Program-made: the position numbers and the translations under genes
Notes under the pieces: model-generated
Database searches by the model: none
What the model saw: only the letters and a program-made list of their open reading frames with translations
What the model was told of the DNA's origin: nothing
Part shown: positions 27,582 to 35,298 of the stretch, piece after piece
Numbering within the stretch: position 1 is the first letter of the stretch
How the letters are laid out: each line of letters begins with the position of its first letter
Source: Bacteroides helcogenes P 36-108
Lineage (GTDB): Bacteria; Bacteroidota; Bacteroidia; Bacteroidales; Bacteroidaceae
DNA: 64,000 nt
Reading direction: 5' to 3'
Assembly (NCBI RefSeq): GCF_000186225.1
Contig: NC_014933.1
Location: forward strand, 372,001 to 436,000

Positions 27582-28199
27582 ATGAATATTAAATCATTTA
27601 TCGGACTTACATTAGTCCTATTTGCATCATTCGCCTTCACAGCATGTTCCGATGAAGACGAGGTAACACTATCTTCGGAATGGGAAACTGTTTTGGATAA
27701 TCATGGCAGTAATTATGACTATGACGATAATGGACAATGTTTCGGAGACGGTGGAGGAATAAGTAAAGAGAATTTTAACCAAATGTTCATTGGACATGGT
27801 TGGAAAAACTATGGCACGTGGGAAATTGACGAGAATGGGAAAAGACTTTCAAACGAGTATTATAGTAACATGTATGGAGCAAGTCCTACTTATTACTATT
27901 TTGACAATGAAACTCAATTGACAACATACTATCATTCAGATGCAGAAGCCGGTGCGGTTAAGAAGAACGTCATATCATATAGTTTCAATGAAAGATATAA
28001 TGGTACATCAAGAACTGTTTTGTTATTAGATTCCGACACATACCTTCAGATAACAGGTTGGACTCAAGGAAGCCAACCCAGTTTTTGTATGCTACATTCG
28101 CTGGGAGTAAGAAGTAATAACAGAGAAATCTATGGGGTGTCCATATACGTACAAATGACTGATAAAGAATTAAGTGATTTGCAGAATAGCGTCAAATAG
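27582..28199 (+). CDS. AT-rich lipoprotein of unknown function
   Basis: A 205-residue lipoprotein: signal peptide and lipobox FTACSDEDE (Cys about 22). The mature part is rich in Tyr, Asn, Asp and Ser (for example NYDYDDNGQCFGDGGGIS), with no motif I know. Codon use is visibly more AT-rich than in the flanking genes, which suggests transfer. It stands alone and converges with a LuxR-type gene. Confidence 0.65.
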   Translation: MNIKSFIGLTLVLFASFAFTACSDEDEVTLSSEWETVLDNHGSNYDYDDNGQCFGDGGGISKENFNQMFIGHGWKNYGTWEIDENGKRLSNEYYSNMYGASPTYYYFDNETQLTTYYHSDAEAGAVKKNVISYSFNERYNGTSRTVLLLDSDTYLQITGWTQGSQPSFCMLHSLGVRSNNREIYGVSIYVQMTDKELSDLQNSVK

Positions 28200-28264
28200 A
28201 AATTAATTGTAATAATCGCATGAAAAACAATGATGAAGCCAACTGAAAAACAAAGATTACTTTG

Positions 28265-29011
28265 CTAAATCAAGTTCATCCGCAAGGCTATCTCCACCGC
28301 AGCGGCGGTATTGGTGACATTGAGCAATGAGAGAATGTCCTGGCGATGGCGGCTCACCGTATGGACAGATATACACAACTTATCCGCAATCTGCTTGCTG
28401 CCATAGCCTTTGGCCAACAAAGAGACTATCTCAAGCTGCCGCTGACTGAGCAATCGACTGTCGCATTGCATCAGGCAGACGGCCTCTCCGGTAGAGGTGT
28501 TTATGATACTTTCATTGACAGCGCCTTGTCCATTCCGGAACGGGATGTAGGTGCACAGCCCCAACCACGCATTGCCGTTGGAGTCCAACTTTATGTAGCG
28601 GGTGCTGTGATAGACAGGCAAGGGCGCTTGCCCTGCCCGTTGGAAGTGTATGAGGCAACCGGCCGCATAGTCTGTCTTTTCGGCTGCGGGCACGCTCTTC
28701 AGGAAGTGAAAGAAACGGAGTTCGAGTATATGCCTCTGCAACAGTTCCTCATCGGGGATGTTATTGAAAATCTTGTCCTCGAACGCCGTATCAGCATCAA
28801 TGAACGACTCCGACAGACCCAATATGCGCCCGAACGCTCCTGAATAGATATAACAAGCCTTGCTTTGGAAATCGGAAATGACGGCAATGCCGTTGGTGGC
28901 TTGTGCATAGGCCTGCGCATAGCCCCTCACGGTGTTCAGAGTGTGAAGCCGTTCGTTTCCGGTATCAAAGGATTGCCCGGTCAGCAGTTCTTTCAGTTCT
29001 TGTTCTTTCAT
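28265..29011 (-). CDS. LuxR-family transcriptional regulator
   Basis: A 248-residue protein. The C-terminal 60 residues form a LuxR/GerE helix-turn-helix: LSQRQLEIVSLLAKGYGSKQ and IADKLCISVHTVSRHRQDIL. The N-terminal 180 residues look like a PAS-type sensing domain (ATNGIAVISDFQSKACYIYS), as in a family of Bacteroidetes regulators. It is divergent from the DUF1349 gene and has a promoter at 29070-29100. Target unknown. Confidence 0.8.
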   Translation of the reverse strand: MKEQELKELLTGQSFDTGNERLHTLNTVRGYAQAYAQATNGIAVISDFQSKACYIYSGAFGRILGLSESFIDADTAFEDKIFNNIPDEELLQRHILELRFFHFLKSVPAAEKTDYAAGCLIHFQRAGQAPLPVYHSTRYIKLDSNGNAWLGLCTYIPFRNGQGAVNESIINTSTGEAVCLMQCDSRLLSQRQLEIVSLLAKGYGSKQIADKLCISVHTVSRHRQDILSLLNVTNTAAAVEIALRMNLI

Positions 29012-29069
29012 TGTGCATTTGGTTATATTTCACCATTGCGGGAATAGTGGAAAAGACCTTATTTTGCAG

Positions 29070-29100
29070 CAAAAATAATCCTTTAAAATAGAATGAACAA
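29070..29100 (-). promoter_or_regulatory. Promoter of the LuxR-type gene
   Basis: On the minus strand TTG (29098-29100), 20 bp, then TATTTTTG (29070-29077) match the Bacteroidetes pattern. The element abuts the ATG of the divergent gene. Confidence 0.55.
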
Positions 29101-29849
29101 TGAAAAGTAGTACTATGTGCAATTTGTTTCTCACAGGAAGCCTGATATTGGCTTCTTGCCAACCCAAGAGTCCGGCAAAGTCTGACGACGAAACACCGCA
29201 GGCAGCGAGCGAAACCGTCATGAACAAGATTACAGACTGCAAGGTCAGTGCCGGAAACATCACCTTCACCAATGCCATCAACGGAGCGGAGAACTGCGTA
29301 AAGCTGCTTGACGACGGCGCATTGGAGTTTCATTGTGCCGAAAAGCTCGACTTCTTCTGCGACCCTGACGGAAAACTCTCGAACACCACCCTCCCCATCC
29401 TGCTTGTCCCGGTGGACAACACCCGTCCTTTCACGCTGGTGGCGCGGGTTACGCCTGAGTTCACGGCAGAAGGGCTGTACAATGCAGCCGATCTCTTTGT
29501 GTATGCCAACGACTCTCTCTGGCAGAAGCTTGCTTTTGAGCAAGATGAATATGGCAACCATCGCATAGTTTCCGTAAGGACGCAAGGGACTTCCGACGAC
29601 AACAACCACGACAAATTAGATGTAGCCTCGGTCTATCTGAAGATATCATCCGATACCAGAACCATAGCCAGCTACTACTCCACCGACCGGAAGGAATGGC
29701 ACATGGTGCGCCTCTATAAGAATTATTATCCGAAGGACATCTATCTGGGCATCAGCAGTCAGTGCCCCCAGAAGGGTAGCTGTACCAGCCGCTTCGAGGA
29801 CGTTTCCCTGACGCATGACAATGTAAGCGACTTCCGCATGGGAGAGTGA
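29100..29849 (+). CDS. DUF1349-like lipoprotein
   Basis: A 249-residue lipoprotein with lipobox ILASCQPK (Cys about 19). The body resembles DUF1349, a concanavalin-like beta-sandwich fold: DFFCDPDGKLSNTTLPILLV, FTLVARVTPEF, YNAADLFVYANDSLWQKLAF and YLGISSQCP. Such proteins are often sugar-binding, but the ligand is unknown. It is divergent from the LuxR-type regulator and convergent with the GNAT gene, 16 bp apart. Confidence 0.72.
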   Translation: MKSSTMCNLFLTGSLILASCQPKSPAKSDDETPQAASETVMNKITDCKVSAGNITFTNAINGAENCVKLLDDGALEFHCAEKLDFFCDPDGKLSNTTLPILLVPVDNTRPFTLVARVTPEFTAEGLYNAADLFVYANDSLWQKLAFEQDEYGNHRIVSVRTQGTSDDNNHDKLDVASVYLKISSDTRTIASYYSTDRKEWHMVRLYKNYYPKDIYLGISSQCPQKGSCTSRFEDVSLTHDNVSDFRMGE

Positions 29850-29865
29850 GTTTGCGCAGTTTCCA

Positions 29866-30327
29866 TCATGCTTCCAACTTCATCATATTCTTCATGTAAT
29901 TAAAGCCCAAGTCGCCATACAATTGACGTGCCATATCGGAGGTTTCGAGATATATCTTCCCTACGCCTTGCGCCAATGCCTGCCCCACAAGCCAGCGGAC
30001 AATCCGTTTGGCTACCCCTTGATTACGGAAAGGCTCACTCACGTAAATATTCATCAGATAAGCGCAGCGACCGTCTCTGTTGTCGGGCGAAGGCATCTCG
30101 TCGTAGAAGCAGATGCCTCCGCAACCGATTACTTCACCTGCAACGTTTGCCGTGCAAGCTATGTGGCTGCCGTCTGCCAAGTGTTGTTCATAATACCCTC
30201 GGTTGCTGCGTTCCAATTCGGTGGTATCCTCTCCCTCGGGAATGGAAAACACGCAACGCAGCACTTTCATTCTCCAGAACATCAACAAATCAATGTTGTC
30301 ACTTCTTGTAATAGCGATGTCGTTCAT
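29866..30327 (-). CDS. GNAT acyltransferase coupled to an adenylation enzyme
   Basis: A 153-residue GNAT protein. The acyl-CoA motif is SEPFRNQGVAKRIVRWLV (about residues 95-112) and the tail is QLYGDLGFNYMKNM. It overlaps the adenylation-enzyme gene by 4 bp (30324-30327), so the pair is translated together, with the adenylation enzyme first. The pairing suggests a two-enzyme pathway in which an activated amino acid or acid is joined to an amine or acylated. The substrate cannot be read from sequence. Confidence 0.82.
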   Translation of the reverse strand: MNDIAITRSDNIDLLMFWRMKVLRCVFSIPEGEDTTELERSNRGYYEQHLADGSHIACTANVAGEVIGCGGICFYDEMPSPDNRDGRCAYLMNIYVSEPFRNQGVAKRIVRWLVGQALAQGVGKIYLETSDMARQLYGDLGFNYMKNMMKLEA

Positions 30328-31796
30328 AAGCTCCCCTCCTTCAAGATGACGGGCAGCGCCTTCCGGTCTATCTTACCGTTTGTGGTCAGCGGCATTGCCG
30401 GCATGGCTACAAAATATTCGGGAATCATAAACGAAGTCAGATACTTGGACAAATTCCGCTTCAGGTGTTCGATAGACAAGGAGGTACGTGGCACAATGTA
30501 AGCAACAAGATAGGATAATCCTTGTGTGTCCGTGTAAGGACAGACCACGCCACGCTCCACTTCATGACAGGCACAAAGCACATTCTCCACTTCGTCACAT
30601 TCCACACGCTTGCCCATTATCATTACTTGTTTGTCTTTCCTGCGCAGAAAGGCGATATTTCCATCGGGCAACCGATAACCGAGGTCTCCACTGCGATAGA
30701 CACGACGGCCGTCTGCCATATAGGTGAAATTTGCATTTTCCGGTTTTCGCCCGATGTACCCTTGTGAAATACCGTCACCGAAGATACCTATTTCACCGAT
30801 TTCTCCATCTCTTACCGGTTGCAAATGAGCGTTCAGAATTTCGATGGTTGTTCCCAATACCGCTTTCCCTATCGGATAAGTGCCATCGGCAAGAGGTTTC
30901 ACATCGTTACATCTATAATAAGAGGCACAAACGGTTGTCTCGGACGGGCCATAAGTATTGTAGATTTCCACTTTATCTGCCAGACGACTGATATAGGAAG
31001 CCCGAAGTACGTCACCGCCGCTGATAAGTAGCCGGAGGCAAGGAGGAATACTCTCCAACTTATTCATTTCGAGCAACAGATAGGGGAAGCCACTTATTTC
31101 CGTAACACGGTTATCCTCTACAAACCGCATGAGTTTCCGAATATCCGATTTTGCTTCTTCCGGTGGAATGACAAGTGTCGCACCGTTGAGCAGCGTGGTG
31201 AATACTTCTTCCACGAAGATGTCGAACGAACAGACGGAATATTGCAGCATCGCGTCTCCTTCTTTCACATGAAACTCATTCTTGAAAGCACGCACATAGT
31301 GACACACATTCTTGTTGTCGACCATTACTCCTTTGGGTGCTCCGGTCGTCCCCGATGTATAAAGTACATAGGCGAGTGACTGCGAGTTTCCTTTTGCCGT
31401 TACAGCGATGTCGGATTGTTCCGCATCCAATCCGCACTCGATAAACATCTGAGGCATCCCGTCCAACAGTTCCGAATATTCACGATGGGTGATTATGAAA
31501 TCAACATCCGACTCTTGCATCATATACCTGATGCGTTCCACCGGGAATGTCGGTTCTGCGGGGACATACGCCGCCCCGCTTTTCAGAACAGCAAATATTG
31601 CTGCTATCATCTCCACACTGTGGTTCATCACGATGCCTACAAACTTCGGGCTTTCTACCGGGAACTCGGCGATTATCGCATCTGCCATCTTATCCAGCTC
31701 TCCAAATGACACTTTTCGTATTCCATCCGTCACCGCCGGCTTATCAGCCCCTGTCAGAACTTGTTCTTTGAAAAGCGTGTAAATAGTCTCTTCCAT
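30324..31796 (-). CDS. Free-standing NRPS-type adenylation enzyme
   Basis: A 490-residue AMP-forming adenylation enzyme with all core motifs: A3 YVLYTSGTTGAPKGVMV, A4 SFDIFVEEVF, A5 YNTYGPSETT, A7 YRSGDLGYRLPDG, A8 KQVMIMGKRVECDEVE and A10 TTNGKIDRKAL with the catalytic Lys. The Asp of SFDIF is the residue that binds the alpha-amino group in amino-acid-activating domains, so an amino acid is the likely substrate. It carries no carrier, condensation or thioesterase domain, and none is nearby. It is followed by the overlapping GNAT gene and is divergent from an AraC regulator. Confidence 0.85.
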   Translation of the reverse strand: MEETIYTLFKEQVLTGADKPAVTDGIRKVSFGELDKMADAIIAEFPVESPKFVGIVMNHSVEMIAAIFAVLKSGAAYVPAEPTFPVERIRYMMQESDVDFIITHREYSELLDGMPQMFIECGLDAEQSDIAVTAKGNSQSLAYVLYTSGTTGAPKGVMVDNKNVCHYVRAFKNEFHVKEGDAMLQYSVCSFDIFVEEVFTTLLNGATLVIPPEEAKSDIRKLMRFVEDNRVTEISGFPYLLLEMNKLESIPPCLRLLISGGDVLRASYISRLADKVEIYNTYGPSETTVCASYYRCNDVKPLADGTYPIGKAVLGTTIEILNAHLQPVRDGEIGEIGIFGDGISQGYIGRKPENANFTYMADGRRVYRSGDLGYRLPDGNIAFLRRKDKQVMIMGKRVECDEVENVLCACHEVERGVVCPYTDTQGLSYLVAYIVPRTSLSIEHLKRNLSKYLTSFMIPEYFVAMPAMPLTTNGKIDRKALPVILKEGSL

Positions 31797-31825
31797 ACTT
31801 CTAATGTTTTTTTAGTTTCTAAGTA

Positions 31826-31858
31826 CAAAAGTACGGCATCCACGCTTCATCATTGCAA
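31826..31858 (-). promoter_or_regulatory. Promoter of the adenylation-GNAT operon
   Basis: On the minus strand TTG (31856-31858), 22 bp, then TACTTTTG (31826-31833). It faces away from the AraC-type gene, whose own -7 TACCTTTG lies at 31922-31929 on the plus strand only 5 bp before its ATG. Confidence 0.55.
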
Positions 31859-31934
31859 GACAAAAAGAGACGGAAATGTCACTTTTCGGGACTCCCGGTT
31901 TTTCAATTGCAAAAGTTTCAATACCTTTGCCCTT

Positions 31935-32852
31935 ATGGAGAAGATACCTGTATTAAAGTTCTTTAAGCGAAAATACGGCGGCGAACTGCTCATTGACCTC
32001 ATCGACATACATTATATGAAGGCAGGAATCATGAAACTGCCTATTCACCGCTATACTTTTTATTCCGTGGTACTTATTACCGACGGACAGGAAGAAATTG
32101 GTCTTAATGATAATTCTGTCATAGCAATGAAAGGAACACTTATAACCAGCACTCCGGGTGATGTCTGGCATTGGAATCCGGACACGCAGTTACAAGGATA
32201 TGCTTTGGTCTTTGAGGAGGAGTTTCTGCTTTCCTTTTTCAAAGACCGGTTGTTCTTGCAGAAATTCTCCTATTTGCAGCGTAACCGCCGTTCTTCATTC
32301 TACTATCTTGGTGACAGCCTTTTTGAGAGAGTGTGCCTCGTGATGAAGCAGATACAAGACGAAATACATGGTGATGAGACCAATTTGAGAAGAACATCCC
32401 TGCCGGAAATAGACCAACACGTATTGCGTGCGATGCTCTATGAAACGTTGGTACTGCTAAGGCGAGCCGATGATAGGGTGGTATCAACCGAAAATGAAAC
32501 GTCCCTAAGCCGATATGTGGAACCTTTCACCAAAATGGTTGAACAGTATTTTGCAGAGCAGCGTGGCATACAGTTCTATGCAGACCGGCTCTGTATAACT
32601 CCCAATTACTTGAATAAAATAGCCAAACAAGCTTTAGGCACAAATGTGAAAGGTTACATCAACGACAGAACCTTGCAGGAAATAAAGAGTCTATTGGAAT
32701 ACACCTCTTTGTCCGTTGCGGAGATTGCAGAACGGATGCACTTTCAATCGTCATCCTATCTTGTCCGATATTTCAAGAAGCAAACCGGCATTACGCCATT
32801 ACAATATCGTGAGCATGAACTCTCTCCCCATACAAGAGGGGATTTCCCATAA
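31935..32852 (+). CDS. AraC-family regulator
   Basis: A 305-residue regulator. The start at 31935 was chosen because it follows TACCTTTG at 31922 and begins the conserved fold; the open frame extends up to 31761 without further similarity. The N-terminal ligand domain is cupin-like (about 20-150), and the C-terminal double helix-turn-helix contains FYADRLCITPNYLNKIAKQA and SVAEIAERMHFQSSSYLVRY then FKKQTGITPLQYR. It is divergent from the adenylation-GNAT operon and is the obvious candidate for its control. Its stop codon lies inside a 63-bp perfect palindrome. Confidence 0.88.
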   Translation: MEKIPVLKFFKRKYGGELLIDLIDIHYMKAGIMKLPIHRYTFYSVVLITDGQEEIGLNDNSVIAMKGTLITSTPGDVWHWNPDTQLQGYALVFEEEFLLSFFKDRLFLQKFSYLQRNRRSSFYYLGDSLFERVCLVMKQIQDEIHGDETNLRRTSLPEIDQHVLRAMLYETLVLLRRADDRVVSTENETSLSRYVEPFTKMVEQYFAEQRGIQFYADRLCITPNYLNKIAKQALGTNVKGYINDRTLQEIKSLLEYTSLSVAEIAERMHFQSSSYLVRYFKKQTGITPLQYREHELSPHTRGDFP

Positions 32853-32905
32853 CGAGTGAAGCCAATTCCATCCGGGATGGAATTGGCTTCACTCGTTATG
32901 GGAAA
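32843..32905. repeat. 63-bp perfect palindrome over the AraC stop codon
   Basis: Two 31-base arms (32843-32873 and 32875-32905) are exact reverse complements around the single G at 32874. The left arm contains the last codons and stop (TAA, 32850-32852) of the AraC-type gene. No T tract follows. A second hairpin with 9-bp arms lies at 32908-32937 (GGTTCCACC/GGTGGAACC). Confidence 0.9.
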
Positions 32906-32968
32906 CAGGTTCCACCTCAATGAAAAATGGTGGAACCATTAAGTCGTTCATACTAAGAGAAGTAGGAG

Positions 32969-33409
32969 TTACCTATTCCAGTCGTAATTTTCGGTGTAAT
33001 AATCGTAGGTGGGTTCCGTCTCCACACCGCTGCGACGGAAGAGGTTGGTTATCATCTGCTGCTCCTCTACAGAGAGGGGGCGTTCGTGGTGCAAGATGCG
33101 ATAGTAGGTGGCTTTGGAGAAGGAGTGGCGGACGCTCGACATCAGTCCGCGACCGATGCCATAGGGCACTTGGTTGCACAAGACGGACGTGCCCCATGCC
33201 AGGCGCACTTTGGCCAGGGAACGGTAGTACGGACACTGCACGGCGTTCTTGGGATAGGCGGCGGGGTTAAGGCAGGTGACGAGCTCCTTTTCTTTCGGAG
33301 CATGGAGAGCCACCAGGTGGCGCAGGCACTCCCCGCCGCGCGGGCAGGAGGCATTGAAGCAGTGGGCATAGCCCGAAGGTACAAGGCTGTAATCGAATTC
33401 GGTATTCAT
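32969..33409 (-). CDS. DUF6078-type protein
   Basis: A 146-residue protein I associate with DUF6078, a Bacteroidetes family of unknown role. It has four Cys in an N-terminal cluster (YAHCFNASCPRGGECLRHLV) and a later CLNPAAYPKNAVQCPYYR, which may bind metal, and a helical C-terminal half with KATYYRILHHERPLSVEEQQ. The ATG at 33409 was chosen: it precedes the conserved start MNTEFDY, and the promoter lies just upstream at 33447-33478, while a longer frame to 33502 would read through that promoter. Confidence 0.65.
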   Translation of the reverse strand: MNTEFDYSLVPSGYAHCFNASCPRGGECLRHLVALHAPKEKELVTCLNPAAYPKNAVQCPYYRSLAKVRLAWGTSVLCNQVPYGIGRGLMSSVRHSFSKATYYRILHHERPLSVEEQQMITNLFRRSGVETEPTYDYYTENYDWNR

Positions 33410-33446
33410 GGGCGTTTCAGGGGTTAAGTTCGTACTGAAGGAAGCG

Positions 33447-33478
33447 CAAATATAGGCATTAAGATGATAACGGGCAAA
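33447..33478 (-). promoter_or_regulatory. Promoter of the DUF6078-type gene
   Basis: On the minus strand TTTG (33475-33478), 20 bp, TATATTTG (33447-33454): a full match to the Bacteroidetes promoter pattern. Confidence 0.65.
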
Positions 33479-33498
33479 AGCGGAGGCGCAATATTGCG

Positions 33499-34317
33499 TC
33501 ACCCGATTTTCTTGACCAGTCTCCGGAGTTCCACCTGCACACCGGGATATTGCGCCTTGTAGTCATAGGTCAAGTCTTCTACCAACCACCGCCCTTGTTC
33601 GTCATCAATCAGGGAGAATGTATAGGTTTTTTCCGGCACACCGTCGGCGTTCACTATACCAAAGGTAAGTTGTCCTTTTTGAGTGAGATACCCGTCAGAC
33701 AACTCATACAGTTGGTTGCCTTCTGCATCCCTGACAGACAGTTTAGACATTGAAGGCAAGCCTGCCGATATAGAACGAACCTTAAACACGAACCGGAATT
33801 CCTTGTTCTTGCGGGTAAGGATATCGGACCGGATAGCCCCGGCAGCCTCATCGGACACCCCGGTGACACGGCAAACGTCTTCTATCAGGCTCGTCTTTTG
33901 GTAGGTATAGCTGCTCCAAAGCGTCTCGGAGTCTTCCACCTTTACTTGGAGCGTGGCGGTATTTCCCCGTTCATCGGTTACCGTGACTGCCGCATTGCCC
34001 ACGCTGACTCCCATTATTCGCAACCGCGGATACTTGGAGTCATCAAAGAGCCCCTGAATCACCTCCACCGTAGCCACCTGTTCATCAGCCGAAACCGCTG
34101 AAAGGTTACCGCTGCCACCTTGCACATAAACTTCATTGCCCATTCCCGTATAGACGGTAAGGGAATTTCCGATATTGACTTGCTTGCCCGTCAAGATATC
34201 CCCTTGCACCACTTCGTCTTGGGTGAAATAGATGCCTTCGTCGCTGTCCGAGCAACCGGAGAAGCAGACCAAAGCCAACAGCATGGAGAGGACTCCCGCT
34301 AATCTTACGCTTTTCAT
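33499..34317 (-). CDS. Ig-like-domain lipoprotein of unknown function
   Basis: A 272-residue lipoprotein with lipobox FSGCSDSDE (Cys about 21). Residues about 45-130 look like a bacterial Ig-like fold (VQGGSGNLSAVSADEQVATV and VGNAAVTVTDERGNTATLQV). The C-terminal half is beta-rich and ends in VQVELRRLVKKIG. Start at 34317 opens the signal peptide; a longer frame runs to 34380. Minus-strand TACTTTTG at 34378-34385 is a plausible -7 element. No function is apparent. Confidence 0.7.
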   Translation of the reverse strand: MKSVRLAGVLSMLLALVCFSGCSDSDEGIYFTQDEVVQGDILTGKQVNIGNSLTVYTGMGNEVYVQGGSGNLSAVSADEQVATVEVIQGLFDDSKYPRLRIMGVSVGNAAVTVTDERGNTATLQVKVEDSETLWSSYTYQKTSLIEDVCRVTGVSDEAAGAIRSDILTRKNKEFRFVFKVRSISAGLPSMSKLSVRDAEGNQLYELSDGYLTQKGQLTFGIVNADGVPEKTYTFSLIDDEQGRWLVEDLTYDYKAQYPGVQVELRRLVKKIG

Positions 34318-34523
34318 AATCTTTATTGTATTAATCGTACCAGAGGCACACGCCCGTGATTTCTTGCTAATAAATGCCAAAAGTACAACATTACTGCGTA
34401 AGGGAGCGAACTATTTTCCAATATATATACCCGTGACTTACATTTTCACCCTTCAACTGCCCTTTGCAATACTAAAATGACTATATTTGCCACACAACAA
34501 CGTACTTAAAAAACATAACAGAC

Positions 34524-35297
34524 ATGAAAGTAGCAATCATTGGAGCCGGAAACATGGGAGGCGCCATTGCCCGGGGGCTGGCGAAAGGCAGCATTGTCCC
34601 CGCCACAAGCATCACAGTGGCAAACCCCTCGCAGGGAAAACTGGATAAGCTGAAAGCCGAGTTCCCTACCCTGCACGTAACCAATGACAACCGGACTGCC
34701 ACCACCGGAGCAGACCTGATAATACTGGCCGTGAAGCCGTGGCTGATAGAAGCCGTCATCAGCGAATTGGACATACAGCCCGGCGCCATCGTAGTGTCGG
34801 TAGCGGCAGGCATTGCCTGCGGACAGTTGGCGGCATACATCGGCAACATCCGGCAGTCCATCTTCCGCCTCATCCCCAACACCGCCATCAGCGAGCTGCA
34901 AAGCATGACGCTCCTCACCGGATACAATGCCACGGCTGAGCAGAAGCAACTGCTGCTGGACATCTTCAACGAGATGGGGCTTGCCATGTGGCTGCCCGAG
35001 GAGAAGATGGCAGCCGCCACCGCCATGACCTCCTGCGGCATAGCCTATGCGCTGAAGTACATCCAGGCAGTGATGCAAGCGGGCATCGAACTGGGCATCT
35101 ACCCCAAAGACGGAATGAAGATGGTGGCGCAGTCGGTGAAAGGCGCGGCAGAACTGATACTGAACAACGACACGCACCCCAGTGTGGAGATTGACAAGGT
35201 GTGTACCCCCGGCGGCATCACCATTCGGGGAATCAACGAGCTGGAGCACGAAGGCTTCTCCTCCGCCTTGATAAAGGCTATCAAAAAAAGCGTCTGA
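34524..35297 (+). CDS. proC: Pyrroline-5-carboxylate reductase
   Basis: A 257-residue NAD(P)H enzyme for the last step of proline synthesis. It begins KVAIIGAGNMGGAIARGL, the dinucleotide-binding loop, and has the C-terminal signature VCTPGGITIRGINELE. It ends one base before the start of a PAS kinase gene, so the two overlap in transcription. proB and proA lie at 61.5 kb, separate from proC. A TATATTTG lies at 34482-34489. Confidence 0.92.
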   Translation: MKVAIIGAGNMGGAIARGLAKGSIVPATSITVANPSQGKLDKLKAEFPTLHVTNDNRTATTGADLIILAVKPWLIEAVISELDIQPGAIVVSVAAGIACGQLAAYIGNIRQSIFRLIPNTAISELQSMTLLTGYNATAEQKQLLLDIFNEMGLAMWLPEEKMAAATAMTSCGIAYALKYIQAVMQAGIELGIYPKDGMKMVAQSVKGAAELILNNDTHPSVEIDKVCTPGGITIRGINELEHEGFSSALIKAIKKSV

Positions 35298-35298
35298 C

